From assembly GCA_937870755.1 (NCBI GenBank), contig CALMZV010000027.1, positions 186,001 to 250,000 of the forward strand: a stretch of DNA of 64,000 bases, read 5' to 3'. Origin of the DNA: an uncultured Methylocystaceae bacterium. GTDB lineage: Bacteria > Pseudomonadota > Alphaproteobacteria > Rhizobiales > Beijerinckiaceae. The number at the start of each line of letters is the position of its first letter. Within the stretch, counting starts at the first letter, position 1. The notes under the pieces are model-generated. The model had not been told where the DNA came from. It searched no databases and worked only from the letters and a program-made list of their open reading frames with translations. This document shows positions 11,100 through 20,156 of the stretch, piece after piece. The position numbers and the translations under genes are program-made.

Positions 11100-11933
11100 G
11101 TGGAATTGAGGGATAGCGTGGGACGCCGCTCCGCAGACGCGACAAACGCGCAAAACGATGCGCGCGGCGTCGTCGCCGTCGTCGCGCGCGCGTTCGACAT
11201 CATGCGGTGTTTCGAAAGCCCCGGAGACAAGCTCGCCAATTCCGAGATCGCGATGCGGGCGCGCCTGCCACGCTCCACCGTCTCGCGGCTGACGCAGACG
11301 CTCACGCGCATCGGCCAGCTCGTCTATCTGCCGAAGGAGCAACGCTATTCGCTCGGGCCCAGCGCCATCGCGATGGGCGCGGCGCAATTGCGCGGCGCAT
11401 CCGAACGCGATCTCGAGCGCGCGCTGGTCGAGCGGCTGGCGGCGGAAATATCCGGCACCATCGGCCTCACCTGCCCCGACCGCTTTCACATGGTCTATCT
11501 CGAATGCGCGCGCGCCTACAACGCTGTGGCGCTCAACTCCACCGTCGGCACGCGCGTCTCCATGGCCCGCACCGCGTCCGGCCAGGCCTATGCCGCCGCG
11601 CTCGACGCCGATGCGTTCGAAGCGCTCGCGACCGCGCTCGAAGAGACAGACGCGGCCGAAGCCGCGCTGTTGCGCAAACGCGTGGTCGCCAACCGTCGCA
11701 TGTTGCGCCAGCACGGGTTTGTCATGTCCGCCGGCTTCTGGCATCCGCACATCGCGGGTCTTGCCGTGCCGTTCTGGTCGCAACGGCGCGGCGCGTTCCT
11801 GGTGCTGGGCTGCGGCGTGCTGGGCGCCATGTACGACGCAGCGCGCCTGCGGCGCGACGTGGCGCCCAGGCTGATCGCCGGCGCGATCACCATGGAGAAG
11901 CTCGAACGCGCGCCGCATGGCGCCGCGCCCTGA
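11100..11933 (+). CDS. IclR-family transcriptional regulator
   Basis: DNA-binding regulator of 277 aa. A winged helix-turn-helix occupies about residues 22-95 (KLANSEIAMRARLPRSTVSR then the YSLGPSAIAMG wing end). An IclR effector-binding domain follows at about residues 100-265, with the ARTASGQAYAAAL element typical of the family. The start is GTG at 11100. No strong ribosome site is visible and GTG at 11118 is an alternative. It is divergent from the CoA-transferase/Dpp operon and 50 nt ahead of a carboxyltransferase gene. It probably controls both directions in response to a small organic acid or CoA ester. A palindrome overlaps its promoter (11081-11095). Confidence 0.85.
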   Translation: MELRDSVGRRSADATNAQNDARGVVAVVARAFDIMRCFESPGDKLANSEIAMRARLPRSTVSRLTQTLTRIGQLVYLPKEQRYSLGPSAIAMGAAQLRGASERDLERALVERLAAEISGTIGLTCPDRFHMVYLECARAYNAVALNSTVGTRVSMARTASGQAYAAALDADAFEALATALEETDAAEAALLRKRVVANRRMLRQHGFVMSAGFWHPHIAGLAVPFWSQRRGAFLVLGCGVLGAMYDAARLRRDVAPRLIAGAITMEKLERAPHGAAP

Positions 11934-11983
11934 CGGCGCGCCACGCAATTCAACGACAATCGTTCAAGAAAGGGCGGAAACGC

Positions 11984-13540
11984 ATGACCTGGAAACCCGA
12001 ACTCGAAGAACTCGAACGCCGCACGACCCTGTCGGCGAAAATGGGCGGTCCCGAGCGCGTTCGCCGTCAGCACGACGGCGGGCGCCTGACCGTGCGCGAG
12101 CGCATCGAGAAGATTTCGGACGCGCAGTCGTTCCGCGAGATCGGCGCGCTCGCGGGCATGGCCGAATACGACGAACATGGCGAACTGAAGGATTTCACGC
12201 CGTCGAACTGCGTGTTCGGCCGCGCGAAAGTCGACGGGCGCCCCGTTGTCGTCGTGGGCGACGATTTCACCGTGCGCGGCGGCTCGGCCGACGCCTCCAT
12301 CCGCGAAAAGCCGATCATGGCGGAGCAGATGGCGCGCGCCTACCGGCTGCCGATCATCCGCATCATCGAGGGGTCCGGCGGCGGCGGTTCGGTCAAGACG
12401 ATCGAGACCAAGGGCCGCGCCAATCTGCCCGGCCAGGTGGGCGAGACGATCTCCTATTGGCTGATGACCTCGAACCTCGGCGAGGTGCCGGTCGTCGGCC
12501 TCGGTCTCGGCTCGGTCGCGGGCCTCGGCGCCGCGCGTCTCGCCTCGAGCCACTATTCGGTGATGACCAAGAACTCCGCCATGTTCGTCGCCGGCCCGCC
12601 GGTGGTCGCGCGGCTCGGGCAGGATCTCGGCAAGCAGGAACTCGGCGGCTGGGAGATCCAAACGCGCTCCGGCGCCATCGACCACGCGGTCGATACAGAA
12701 GAAGAAGCGTTCGAATGCGCCAGACGCTTTCTGTCCTACTTGCCGTCGTCTGTCCATGAACTGCCGCCGGTCGGTCCGGCCGACGACGATCCCGCTCGCC
12801 CCGTCGACATGCTGCTGAAAGCGATCCCGCGTAATCGCCGTCAGGTCTACAAGATGCGTCCGATCGTCGATGCGGTCGTCGACCGCGGCTCGTTCTTCGA
12901 GATGGGCCACGCCTTCGGCCGCTCCATGATCACCGGATTTGCGCGGCTGAACGGCCGGCCTGTCGCGCTGATGGCGAGCGACCCGTTCCACTACGCCGGC
13001 TCGTGGACGGCCGACACCTGCCAGAAGGTGATCCGCTTCGTCGATCTGGCGCAGACGTTCCATCTGCCCGTCGTCTATCTTTGCGACTGCCCGGGCTTCA
13101 TGATCGGACTGGAGGCGGAGAAATCCGCCACCATCCGGCTCGGCGTGCGCGCGATGGCCGCGCTGAACCAGACGACCATCCCGTGGTGCACCATCATCGT
13201 GCGCAATTGTTTCGGCGTCGCCGGCGCCGCGCATCAGCCGGGCGGCCGCCTGTCGCTGCGTTACGCCTGGCCGTCGGCCTATTGGGGGTCGCTGCCGCTC
13301 GAAGGCGGGATCGAGGCCGCCTATCGCGCCGAAATCGACGCAGCGGACGACCCGAAGGCCAAACTCGCGGAAATCGAGGAACGTCTCAACAAACTGCGCT
13401 CGCCGTTCCGCACCGCCGAAAAATTCTGGGTGGAGGACATCATCGACCCGCGCGAGACGCGCCGCCTGCTCTGCGATTTCGCCGATCTCGCAGGACGAAC
13501 GCTGGAGCCGGGCGCGCAACCGCTGCCGATGCGGCCCTAA
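11984..13540 (+). CDS. Acyl-CoA carboxylase carboxyltransferase (beta) subunit
   Basis: Biotin-dependent carboxyltransferase-fold protein of 518 aa, the size of propionyl-/methylcrotonyl-CoA carboxylase beta chains. It opens with a helical region (RRQHDGGRLTVRERI) and has the two crotonase-like halves. The second half has the CPGFMIG turn and the GVAGAAHQPGG glycine-rich oxyanion loop. It would transfer CO2 from carboxybiotin to an acyl-CoA, or run in the decarboxylase direction. No separate biotin carboxylase or biotin carrier gene lies beside it. The nearest biotin protein is the single-chain carboxylase at 16703-20044. The start ATG at 11984 follows AAAGGGCGGAAA. It probably shares a transcript with iclR. 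Confidence 0.85.
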   Translation: MTWKPELEELERRTTLSAKMGGPERVRRQHDGGRLTVRERIEKISDAQSFREIGALAGMAEYDEHGELKDFTPSNCVFGRAKVDGRPVVVVGDDFTVRGGSADASIREKPIMAEQMARAYRLPIIRIIEGSGGGGSVKTIETKGRANLPGQVGETISYWLMTSNLGEVPVVGLGLGSVAGLGAARLASSHYSVMTKNSAMFVAGPPVVARLGQDLGKQELGGWEIQTRSGAIDHAVDTEEEAFECARRFLSYLPSSVHELPPVGPADDDPARPVDMLLKAIPRNRRQVYKMRPIVDAVVDRGSFFEMGHAFGRSMITGFARLNGRPVALMASDPFHYAGSWTADTCQKVIRFVDLAQTFHLPVVYLCDCPGFMIGLEAEKSATIRLGVRAMAALNQTTIPWCTIIVRNCFGVAGAAHQPGGRLSLRYAWPSAYWGSLPLEGGIEAAYRAEIDAADDPKAKLAEIEERLNKLRSPFRTAEKFWVEDIIDPRETRRLLCDFADLAGRTLEPGAQPLPMRP

Positions 13541-13597
13541 TCCGGCGCGGGCGCATCGCCCCGGTGGATGGGTGCACCGAACCGGTATATGTAAATG

Positions 13598-13609
13598 TCT
13601 TGACCTAAT
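13598..13609 (+). promoter_or_regulatory. TCTTnACCTAwT motif, possible operator
   Basis: TCTTGACCTAAT lies in the 152-bp region before the Liv-type binding-protein gene. Ten of its twelve positions match TCTTTACCTATT at 20126-20137 in front of the MarR-family gene. In the MarR copy the motif sits inside an inverted repeat; here the arms are not symmetrical. It could be a shared operator or a chance match around a TTGACC -35-like element. Confidence 0.3.
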
Positions 13610-13692
13610 TCGAGGCTCGTGAAATCGTGCGCAGGCGCTCCAGGCGCCTCGCATCAGCATTCAAGAAGCAAAACGCTCCAGGAGGAAATGTC

Positions 13693-14898
13693 ATGCGCCT
13701 TTCCAAAGCCACATACGCATACGCTGCGCTCGCAATCGCCGGCGCGCCGATCAGCGCCGGCGCGCAGGACAAGCCCGTGAAAATCGGCGTTCTGAACGAT
13801 CAGGCGTCCGTCTATTCGAGCATCAGCGGGCCCGGCTCCGTGGCCGCCGCGCGTCTCGCCATTGAAGACATGGGCGGCGCGATGTTCGGCAAGCCAATCG
13901 AACTCGTCTTCGCCGATCACGGCCACAAGCCCGACATCGGCTCCGGCATCGCGCGCCGCTGGTACGATGTGGAAGGCGTGGACGCGATTTTCGACATCTA
14001 TTCGTCCGGCGTTTCGCTCGCGGTGCAGGGCATCGCCGAGCAGAAGAACAAGGTGCTCGTCGTATCGACCGCCTCCAGCCGCGACATTTCCGGAAAATCG
14101 TGCTCGCCGAACGGCATGCAATGGGGCAACGACGGTTATGCCGTCGCCAATCTCACGATCAATGGCTCCTCGCCGCAACCGACGAGCTGGTTCTTTCTCA
14201 CCGTCGACTACACCGCCGGCCACTCGATCGAGAAAGACGCGCAGCGCATGATCGAGAGCGCGGGCGGCAAGTTCGTCGGCGCCGTGCGCTTTCCGCTGAA
14301 CTCGCCGGATTTCTCGTCCTACCTGCTGCGCGCGCAATCGTCCGGCGCCAAGAACATCGGGTTCATCGGCGGCGGCGCCGACATGACCAACGTCATCAAA
14401 CAGGCAGGCGAATTCGGCGTGGAGAAAGCCGGCCAGCGGTTCGTGCCGTTTTCACTCACCACCGTCGAGGTCGACTCGCTCGGCAACAAGGTCACCGGCG
14501 GCATGCCGCTCGTCTTTTCCTTCTACTGGGACGAGAACGACGCGACCAAGGCATGGACCGAGCGCTTCAAGAAGGCCTTCGGCAAAATGCCGACCGATCC
14601 GCAGGCCAACGTCTACTCCTCGGTTCTGCACTATCTCAAGGCCGTGAAGGCCGCCGGCTCCACCGACGGCGCCGCGGTTCTCGCCAGAATGAAGGCCACT
14701 CCGGTCGAGGACTTCTTCACCAAGGGCGCGAAGATCCGCGCCGACGGCCGGCTCATGCGCAACATGTATTACGCCGAGGCGAAGAAGCCCGAGGAGATGA
14801 AAGGCCCGACCGATTTCGTTAAACTGTTGAAGACATATCCAGGCGAAAAATCGTTCGTGCCGGTCGCCGACAGCGAGTGCAAACTGCTCAAGCAGTAA
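13693..14898 (+). CDS. Periplasmic binding protein, branched-chain amino-acid/aromatic type (LivK-like)
   Basis: Type-I periplasmic binding protein of 401 aa. A Sec signal peptide is visible (residues 1-25, ending SAGAQ), then the family start KIGVLNDQASVYSSISGPG. Its organisation matches binding proteins for aromatic or short organic acids as much as amino acids. The start ATG at 13693 has GGAGGAAA at 13681. No permease or ATPase gene is next to it. The only Liv-type permeases in the window are at 57.2-59.2 kb. A strong hairpin terminator follows at 14909-14936, so it is probably transcribed alone. Confidence 0.88.
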   Translation: MRLSKATYAYAALAIAGAPISAGAQDKPVKIGVLNDQASVYSSISGPGSVAAARLAIEDMGGAMFGKPIELVFADHGHKPDIGSGIARRWYDVEGVDAIFDIYSSGVSLAVQGIAEQKNKVLVVSTASSRDISGKSCSPNGMQWGNDGYAVANLTINGSSPQPTSWFFLTVDYTAGHSIEKDAQRMIESAGGKFVGAVRFPLNSPDFSSYLLRAQSSGAKNIGFIGGGADMTNVIKQAGEFGVEKAGQRFVPFSLTTVEVDSLGNKVTGGMPLVFSFYWDENDATKAWTERFKKAFGKMPTDPQANVYSSVLHYLKAVKAAGSTDGAAVLARMKATPVEDFFTKGAKIRADGRLMRNMYYAEAKKPEEMKGPTDFVKLLKTYPGEKSFVPVADSECKLLKQ

Positions 14899-14908
14899 GG
14901 CGCGCAGC

Positions 14909-14936
14909 AAACGGCCGCCCCTTCGGGCGGCCGTTT
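14909..14936. terminator. Factor-independent terminator, probably bidirectional
   Basis: A perfect 12-bp stem, AAACGGCCGCCC and GGGCGGCCGTTT, closes a CTTC tetraloop between the convergent binding-protein gene and the ligase gene at 14953-16677. The AAA/TTT ends give a short T run in either direction. Confidence 0.85.
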
Positions 14937-14952
14937 CCGTTTCGTCCTCTCC

Positions 14953-16677
14953 TCAGAGTTGTTTCGCCAGTTCTTCCTTGCGCACCTTGCCGGTCGCCGT
15001 CATCGGCAGCGCATCCACCACCCGGATTTCCGGAATCTTGTAGACCGCGAGACGTTCGCGGCAGAATGCCTCCAGCGCGGCGCCGTCCGCTTTCGATCCC
15101 GGCAGCACCGTGACGAACGCGACCGGCACCTGGCCCCGCGTTTCGTCCGCGCGCCCCAGCACGCCGCTGCCCGTCACGGCCGCATGTTGGCCCAGCACCG
15201 CCTCGATCTCGGCTGGAAACACGCTCATGCCCTTCACTTTCAGCATTTCCTTGCGACGGCCCAGGAAATGGATATGCCCGCGCGGACCGATCATGCCGAT
15301 GTCGCCCGTGCGCAGCCAGCCGTCGACCAGCCCTTCGGCCGTTGCATCCGGCTTGTTCCAGTAACCTTTCAGCAGCGCGGGCGTGCGCACGCACAATTCG
15401 CCCTCCTGCCCGAGCGGCACAAGCTTGTCGGAGCCGAACTCCATAATCTTGAATTCGGCGCCCGGCGTGGGAAGACCGACGAACACCTGTTGCGCCTTGA
15501 GGTCGTAATCGTCGTCCTGCCAGCCGTACGTGAAGGAATCATAGGAATGCGTTTCCGTCATGCCCCACGCGGCCTCGCGCAGCGTGGTTCCGGTCAACGA
15601 ACGCCATTTCCGCCGGAACGCGGGATTCAGCTTCTTCACGAACGATGCGACCAGCACCTCCCGCAACGAGGTGAGATCATGATCGGCGGCCTCGGGACGT
15701 TCCATCACCTCCACCGCGTTGTCGACCACCATCATCGCGATCGTCGCCTTGCGCCGCTCGACGGCCTGCATGAAGGCGAGCGCGTCCCATCGCGCAAGCA
15801 GCACGCAGGTCGAGCCCGTCAGCAGCGGCATGATCAACGCGACATCTTCGCCCGCCATCCAGAAGATCGGCCAGAAATTGATGATGACGTCGTCGCCGCT
15901 CGCCCGCGTCGACACCTGCGACATCACTGCCCCGGTCAGCAGCATGTCGCGCTGGGTGTGCACGCAGCCTTTCGGCATGCCGGTCGTGCCGCCGGTGTAG
16001 TTCAGCGCCGCGATGTCGTCGAGACCGACATCCACTTTCGGAACCGGACCCGCCTCGTCGGCCAGCGCCTGCATCAGATCGCGCGCGCCCGCCATCGTCT
16101 GGCGCGGAGCCAGCAGATTGGGCGGCAAAGGGCCTTCGGGCTCGGTCGGAAGCGCATCAAGGAAGGATGTCGAGAACACATGTTCGACCGAGGTCTGCGC
16201 TTGCGTCGCCTCCACCAGCTTCAACAACTGGTCGTGCGCGACGAGGATCTTCGCGCCCGTATCGTTCAGCTCGTAGACCAGCTCCGGCCCGGTGAAGATG
16301 GGGTTGACCGGCACATGCACGCAGCCTGCTTTCAGAATGCCGTGGAAGCAGACGAAAAACTGCGGGCAGTTGGGCAGGAACACCGCGACGCGATCGCCTT
16401 TGCCAGCGCCAAGACGCGCGAGCAGCGCGGCGAACCGGTCGCTCTGCGCATCGATCTCGCGCCAGGAAAAAGCGCGGCCGTAGAACAGAACCGCCGGCTT
16501 CTCGGGCTGGCGCGTCGCCCATTCGCGCAGATAGTGCGTCAACGTCCTCTCGCCGAATGGATAGGTCAACGTGCGCGCGACGCCCGCCGGCCACGCCGCG
16601 TCCCACAGCTTGCGCACATGCGCGAGATAGGTTTTCTCGTCGCGGAGATAATCCTGCGCGGCGCCCGTTTCCGTCAT
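14953..16677 (-). CDS. AMP-forming acyl-CoA synthetase
   Basis: ANL-superfamily ligase of 574 aa. The P-loop is NYTGGTTGMPKGCVH (about residues 227-241), the adenine-site motif is WGMTETHSYDS, and the hinge with the C-terminal domain is RTGDIGMIGPRGHIHFLGRRK. The catalytic lysine is in TATGKVRKEEL, close to the C-terminus. The start ATG at 16677 has a GGGGAGAG ribosome site. It lies 25 nt downstream of the single-chain acyl-CoA carboxylase gene and is likely cotranscribed, so the ligase may provide the acyl-CoA that the carboxylase uses, or handle a later acid. It resembles long-chain/aromatic acid ligases. The substrate is unknown. Confidence 0.87.
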   Translation of the reverse strand: MTETGAAQDYLRDEKTYLAHVRKLWDAAWPAGVARTLTYPFGERTLTHYLREWATRQPEKPAVLFYGRAFSWREIDAQSDRFAALLARLGAGKGDRVAVFLPNCPQFFVCFHGILKAGCVHVPVNPIFTGPELVYELNDTGAKILVAHDQLLKLVEATQAQTSVEHVFSTSFLDALPTEPEGPLPPNLLAPRQTMAGARDLMQALADEAGPVPKVDVGLDDIAALNYTGGTTGMPKGCVHTQRDMLLTGAVMSQVSTRASGDDVIINFWPIFWMAGEDVALIMPLLTGSTCVLLARWDALAFMQAVERRKATIAMMVVDNAVEVMERPEAADHDLTSLREVLVASFVKKLNPAFRRKWRSLTGTTLREAAWGMTETHSYDSFTYGWQDDDYDLKAQQVFVGLPTPGAEFKIMEFGSDKLVPLGQEGELCVRTPALLKGYWNKPDATAEGLVDGWLRTGDIGMIGPRGHIHFLGRRKEMLKVKGMSVFPAEIEAVLGQHAAVTGSGVLGRADETRGQVPVAFVTVLPGSKADGAALEAFCRERLAVYKIPEIRVVDALPMTATGKVRKEELAKQL

Positions 16678-16702
16678 CGTTCTCTCCCCTCTTTCTGCGC
16701 GC

Positions 16703-19700
16703 TCACCACACGTCGGCGCGCGTCGTCTTGCGCTCGCCCGGCGCGCGGCGCGGCGGCAGCGATCTCAGGCCGCGCATCAGCCAATGGCGCGTGTCGCGTG
16801 GATCGATCACGTCGTCGACTTCCAGGAACGTGGCCGCGCTCAGCGCCTTGTTCTCCTCGTAGGACTTGGCGACCATCGCCTCGAACCATTCCTTGCGCCT
16901 GCCGGCGTCCTCGATCGCCAGCAATTCCTTGCGATAGGCGAGCTTGACCGCGCCTTCGAGACCCATGGCGCCGAACTCCGCGCTCGGCCAGCCGACGATG
17001 AAGAACGAGCCTTGCGAACTGCCGCCCGCCATCGCCAGCGCGCCGAGACCGTAGCCCTTCCGCAGGACGATGGTGAAAATCGGAACGGTGGCGCGCGCGG
17101 CGGCGACGAACATGCGCGACACATGGCGCACCTGAGCGGTCTTTTCCACTTCCGGTCCGACCATCATGCCCGGCGTATCGCACAGGGATACGATCGGCAG
17201 GTCGAACGCGTCGCAAAGCTGGACGAACCGCGCCGCCTTGTCCGCGCCGTCAGCGTCGATGGCGCCGCCGAGATGGCGCGAATTGTTGGCGATGAGTCCG
17301 ACCGGCCGTCCTTCCAGCCGGATGAACGCCGTGATCATGCCCAGGCCGAACTCCGGCCGCAACTCCAGCACCGAATGTTCGTCCGCCAGCGTCTCGATCA
17401 CCGCGCGCACATCATAGGCGCGCATGCGGTTCTCGGGCACGGCGAACCGCAGCAGCCGCTGGTCGGCGCACGACCACTGCGCGAGCGCGCCCTGGAAATA
17501 GGACAGATACTTCTTCGCGACCGCGACGCCTTCCGCTTCGTCTTCCACCGCAATGTCGACAACGCCGTTGGGAACCTGAACCTCCATCGGCCCCACGTCC
17601 TCCGGCCGGAACACGCCGAGGCCGCCGCCCTCGATCATCGCCGGGCCGCCCATGCCGATGTTGGATCCCTTTGCCGCGATGATGACGTCGCACATGCCGA
17701 GCAAAGCGGCGTTGCCGGCGAAACACCGTCCCGACGTCATGCCGATCGTCGGCGTCTGCGCATTGAGTTCGCCGAACCGCAGGAACGTCGTGGTGTCGAG
17801 GCCGGCCGGGGTCGGCCATTCGTCGCCGGGCCGCCCGCCGCCGCCTTCGGCGAACACAACCACCGGCAGCGACCATTTTTCGGCGAGATGCAGCAGCCTG
17901 TCCTTCTTCTTGTGATTCACCACGCCCTGCGTGCCTGCGAACACGGTGTAGTCGTAGGCGAGCACCGCGCAGCGCGAACGCTCGTCCGGAAAGAGCGCGC
18001 CGTTGACGGCGCCCAGCCCCGCGATCATGCCGTCGGCCGGGCTCATCTGTTTCAACTCCTGCGCGGAGCGGCGCTGACGCTGGGCTGCAAGCGCAAGCCC
18101 GCCGTATTCGATGAACGTATCGGGGTCGCAAAGGTCCGCGATATTCTCGCGCGTGGTGCGCTGGCCGGTCTTGCGACGGCGCGCGACCGCGTCGGGTCGC
18201 GCCGCATCCATCAGTTCCGCATGGCGCGCGAGCGACTCGGCAAGATCGGCCCTGATGTGATCGAGGTCGAGTTCGGCGACGGCGTGCGCGCCCCCGCCCG
18301 CTTCGCCGGACGGCGCAAGGAACATCAGCGCGTCGGCCTCGAACACCGTCTCGCCCTTCTCGACGAGAATTTCCTCCACCAGCCCCGAGACGGGCGCCGC
18401 GACCAGATGCTCCATCTTCATCGATTCGACGATCGCCACATGCTGCCCGGCGCGCACGAAATCGCCCGGCGCGACATCCACCGAAACGATCGTTCCCTGC
18501 AACGGCGCGAGGACGGTCTCGCTGCCGTCCTTCTTCGCGCGCGCGGACTTCGCGCCGCCGTCGAGCCTGATGGCGGCGCCGGCGTCGAACACGCCGAGCG
18601 GATCGTGCGCGGCGCGGCCGCGTTCCTGCTTGTGCGCCTTGTCCGCGCCTGCCTCGACCATCGCGGCGGCAAGCGCGCCCATGTTGTCTTCGAGAAAATC
18701 GGTGGAGATGCGGTCGGCGACGAAGTCGGCGTTATCGAGCAACGACTGCAGCAGCGGGATGTTGGTGGCGAGCCCCTCGATCCGGAATTCGCGCAGCGCG
18801 CGGCGTGCGCGCGCGAGCGCCGCCCTGTGGCCCTCGGGGGCATGCACGACGATCTTCGCCAGCAGGCTGTCGTAGCGCGGATTGGTGGCGTAGCCGGCAT
18901 AGCCGAACGTGTCGATCCGCACGCCGGGGCCGGATGGAATGTCGAAAGCGCGCAACGTGCCGCCGCTCGGCCGCGTGGCGCCGTGCGCGTCGATGCTCTC
19001 CATGTTCACGCGCAACTGGATCGCCGACCCGCGCGGCGCCGGGCCGTGTCCGGCGCCAAGCCCCAGGTCGCCGAGCCGCGCGCCGCCGGCGAGACGGAAC
19101 TGCGTCTTCACCAGATCGAATCCCGTCACCTCTTCGGTGATCGTATGCTCGACCTGAATGCGCGGATTCGCCTCGATAAACACGAAACTGTCGGCGTCCG
19201 GCGCCGCCGGAACCAGAAACTCGAACGTGCCAAGGCCGGAATAGTTCGCCGCGCGCGCCATGCGCACGGCCGCCTCGCAGAGCGCGCTGCGCAATGCGCC
19301 CGGCAATCCGGGACTTGGCGCGATTTCGACGATCTTCTGGCGTCGGCGCTGAATGGTGCACTCGCGTTCGCCCAGATGCGCCACCGCATGGCCGTCGCCC
19401 ACGATCTGCACCTCGATATGGCGCACGCCGTCCATGAAACGCTCGACATAAAGCGCATCGGACCCGAACGATGCGCGCGCCTCCGAGGCGCAGCGTTCGT
19501 AGGCGTCCGACAATTCGTCAGGCGTGCGCGCCACCCGCATGCCGCGTCCCCCGCCGCCGGAAATAGCTTTCACCATCACCGCCGCGCCAGGGCCAAGCGA
19601 GGCCAGAAAAGCCTGCGCCTCCGCAAGCGTGGCGGCGCCCTGCGTGCCGGCGACCACCGGAACGTCGCACGCGATCGCAAAGGCCCGCGCGCGCGCCTTG

Positions 19701-20044
19701 TCGCCGAACAGGTCGAGACAATCGGGCGAAGGCCCGACGAAGGTCAGCCCTTGCGCCGCTGCGCGGCGCGCGAGCTCTGCACTCTCGCTCAGAAAGCCGT
19801 ATCCCGGATGGATCGCCTGACATCCCGTCTCGCGCGCGGCCGCAACCAGCACGTCGATATCGAGATAAGCGGCCGCGCCCGCGCCCGGCAGTTCGCGCGC
19901 TTCATCCGCCGCCCGCGCATGGAGCGAGGCGGAATCGTCGGCCGGAAACACCGCGACCGTCTCCAGCCCGAGTTCGCCCGCGGCCCGTGCGATGCGCACG
20001 GCGATCTCGCCGCGGTTGGCGATGAGCACTTTCTTGAACCACAT
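16703..20044 (-). CDS. Single-chain biotin-dependent acyl-CoA carboxylase (BC-BCCP-CT)
   Basis: Multidomain carboxylase of 1113 aa that holds all three activities in one chain. Biotin carboxylase occupies residues 1 to about 450 (KKVLIANRGEIAVRI, ATP-grasp loop GGGGRGM at 163-169, EANPRIQVEH at 291-300). Biotin carrier follows at about residues 510-575, with the biotinyl Lys543 in ESMKMEH. The carboxyltransferase is at about 600-1100, with the second-half loop KGYGLGALAMAGG. This order and length match the long-chain acyl-CoA carboxylases described from mycobacteria and a few proteobacteria. The start ATG at 20044 matches the conserved MxxKVLIANRGE start. It is divergent from a MarR regulator 112 bp away and followed by a ligase gene. 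The product would be a 2-carboxylated acyl-CoA. Chain-length preference cannot be told. Confidence 0.9.
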   Translation of the reverse strand: MWFKKVLIANRGEIAVRIARAAGELGLETVAVFPADDSASLHARAADEARELPGAGAAAYLDIDVLVAAARETGCQAIHPGYGFLSESAELARRAAAQGLTFVGPSPDCLDLFGDKARARAFAIACDVPVVAGTQGAATLAEAQAFLASLGPGAAVMVKAISGGGGRGMRVARTPDELSDAYERCASEARASFGSDALYVERFMDGVRHIEVQIVGDGHAVAHLGERECTIQRRRQKIVEIAPSPGLPGALRSALCEAAVRMARAANYSGLGTFEFLVPAAPDADSFVFIEANPRIQVEHTITEEVTGFDLVKTQFRLAGGARLGDLGLGAGHGPAPRGSAIQLRVNMESIDAHGATRPSGGTLRAFDIPSGPGVRIDTFGYAGYATNPRYDSLLAKIVVHAPEGHRAALARARRALREFRIEGLATNIPLLQSLLDNADFVADRISTDFLEDNMGALAAAMVEAGADKAHKQERGRAAHDPLGVFDAGAAIRLDGGAKSARAKKDGSETVLAPLQGTIVSVDVAPGDFVRAGQHVAIVESMKMEHLVAAPVSGLVEEILVEKGETVFEADALMFLAPSGEAGGGAHAVAELDLDHIRADLAESLARHAELMDAARPDAVARRRKTGQRTTRENIADLCDPDTFIEYGGLALAAQRQRRSAQELKQMSPADGMIAGLGAVNGALFPDERSRCAVLAYDYTVFAGTQGVVNHKKKDRLLHLAEKWSLPVVVFAEGGGGRPGDEWPTPAGLDTTTFLRFGELNAQTPTIGMTSGRCFAGNAALLGMCDVIIAAKGSNIGMGGPAMIEGGGLGVFRPEDVGPMEVQVPNGVVDIAVEDEAEGVAVAKKYLSYFQGALAQWSCADQRLLRFAVPENRMRAYDVRAVIETLADEHSVLELRPEFGLGMITAFIRLEGRPVGLIANNSRHLGGAIDADGADKAARFVQLCDAFDLPIVSLCDTPGMMVGPEVEKTAQVRHVSRMFVAAARATVPIFTIVLRKGYGLGALAMAGGSSQGSFFIVGWPSAEFGAMGLEGAVKLAYRKELLAIEDAGRRKEWFEAMVAKSYEENKALSAATFLEVDDVIDPRDTRHWLMRGLRSLPPRRAPGERKTTRADVW

Positions 20045-20119
20045 GTCGTTTATCTTCGCGTTGGCGCGCGCCGCGCAATGAAACCAGGCTCAAAAGCCTA
20101 TGGACAGGTCCGTTTCGTG

Positions 20120-20139
20120 TCAATATCTTTACCTATTGA
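20120..20139. promoter_or_regulatory. Inverted repeat, candidate MarR operator
   Basis: TCAATA (20120-20125) and TATTGA (20134-20139) form a perfect 6-bp inverted repeat with an 8-bp spacer, in the 112-bp region between the divergent carboxylase and MarR genes. Position, symmetry and AT content in a GC-rich background fit a MarR-dimer site that could control both genes. The spacer contains the TCTTTACC portion also seen at 13598. Confidence 0.5.
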
Positions 20140-20156
20140 ACAGGCAGGAGGCCAGG

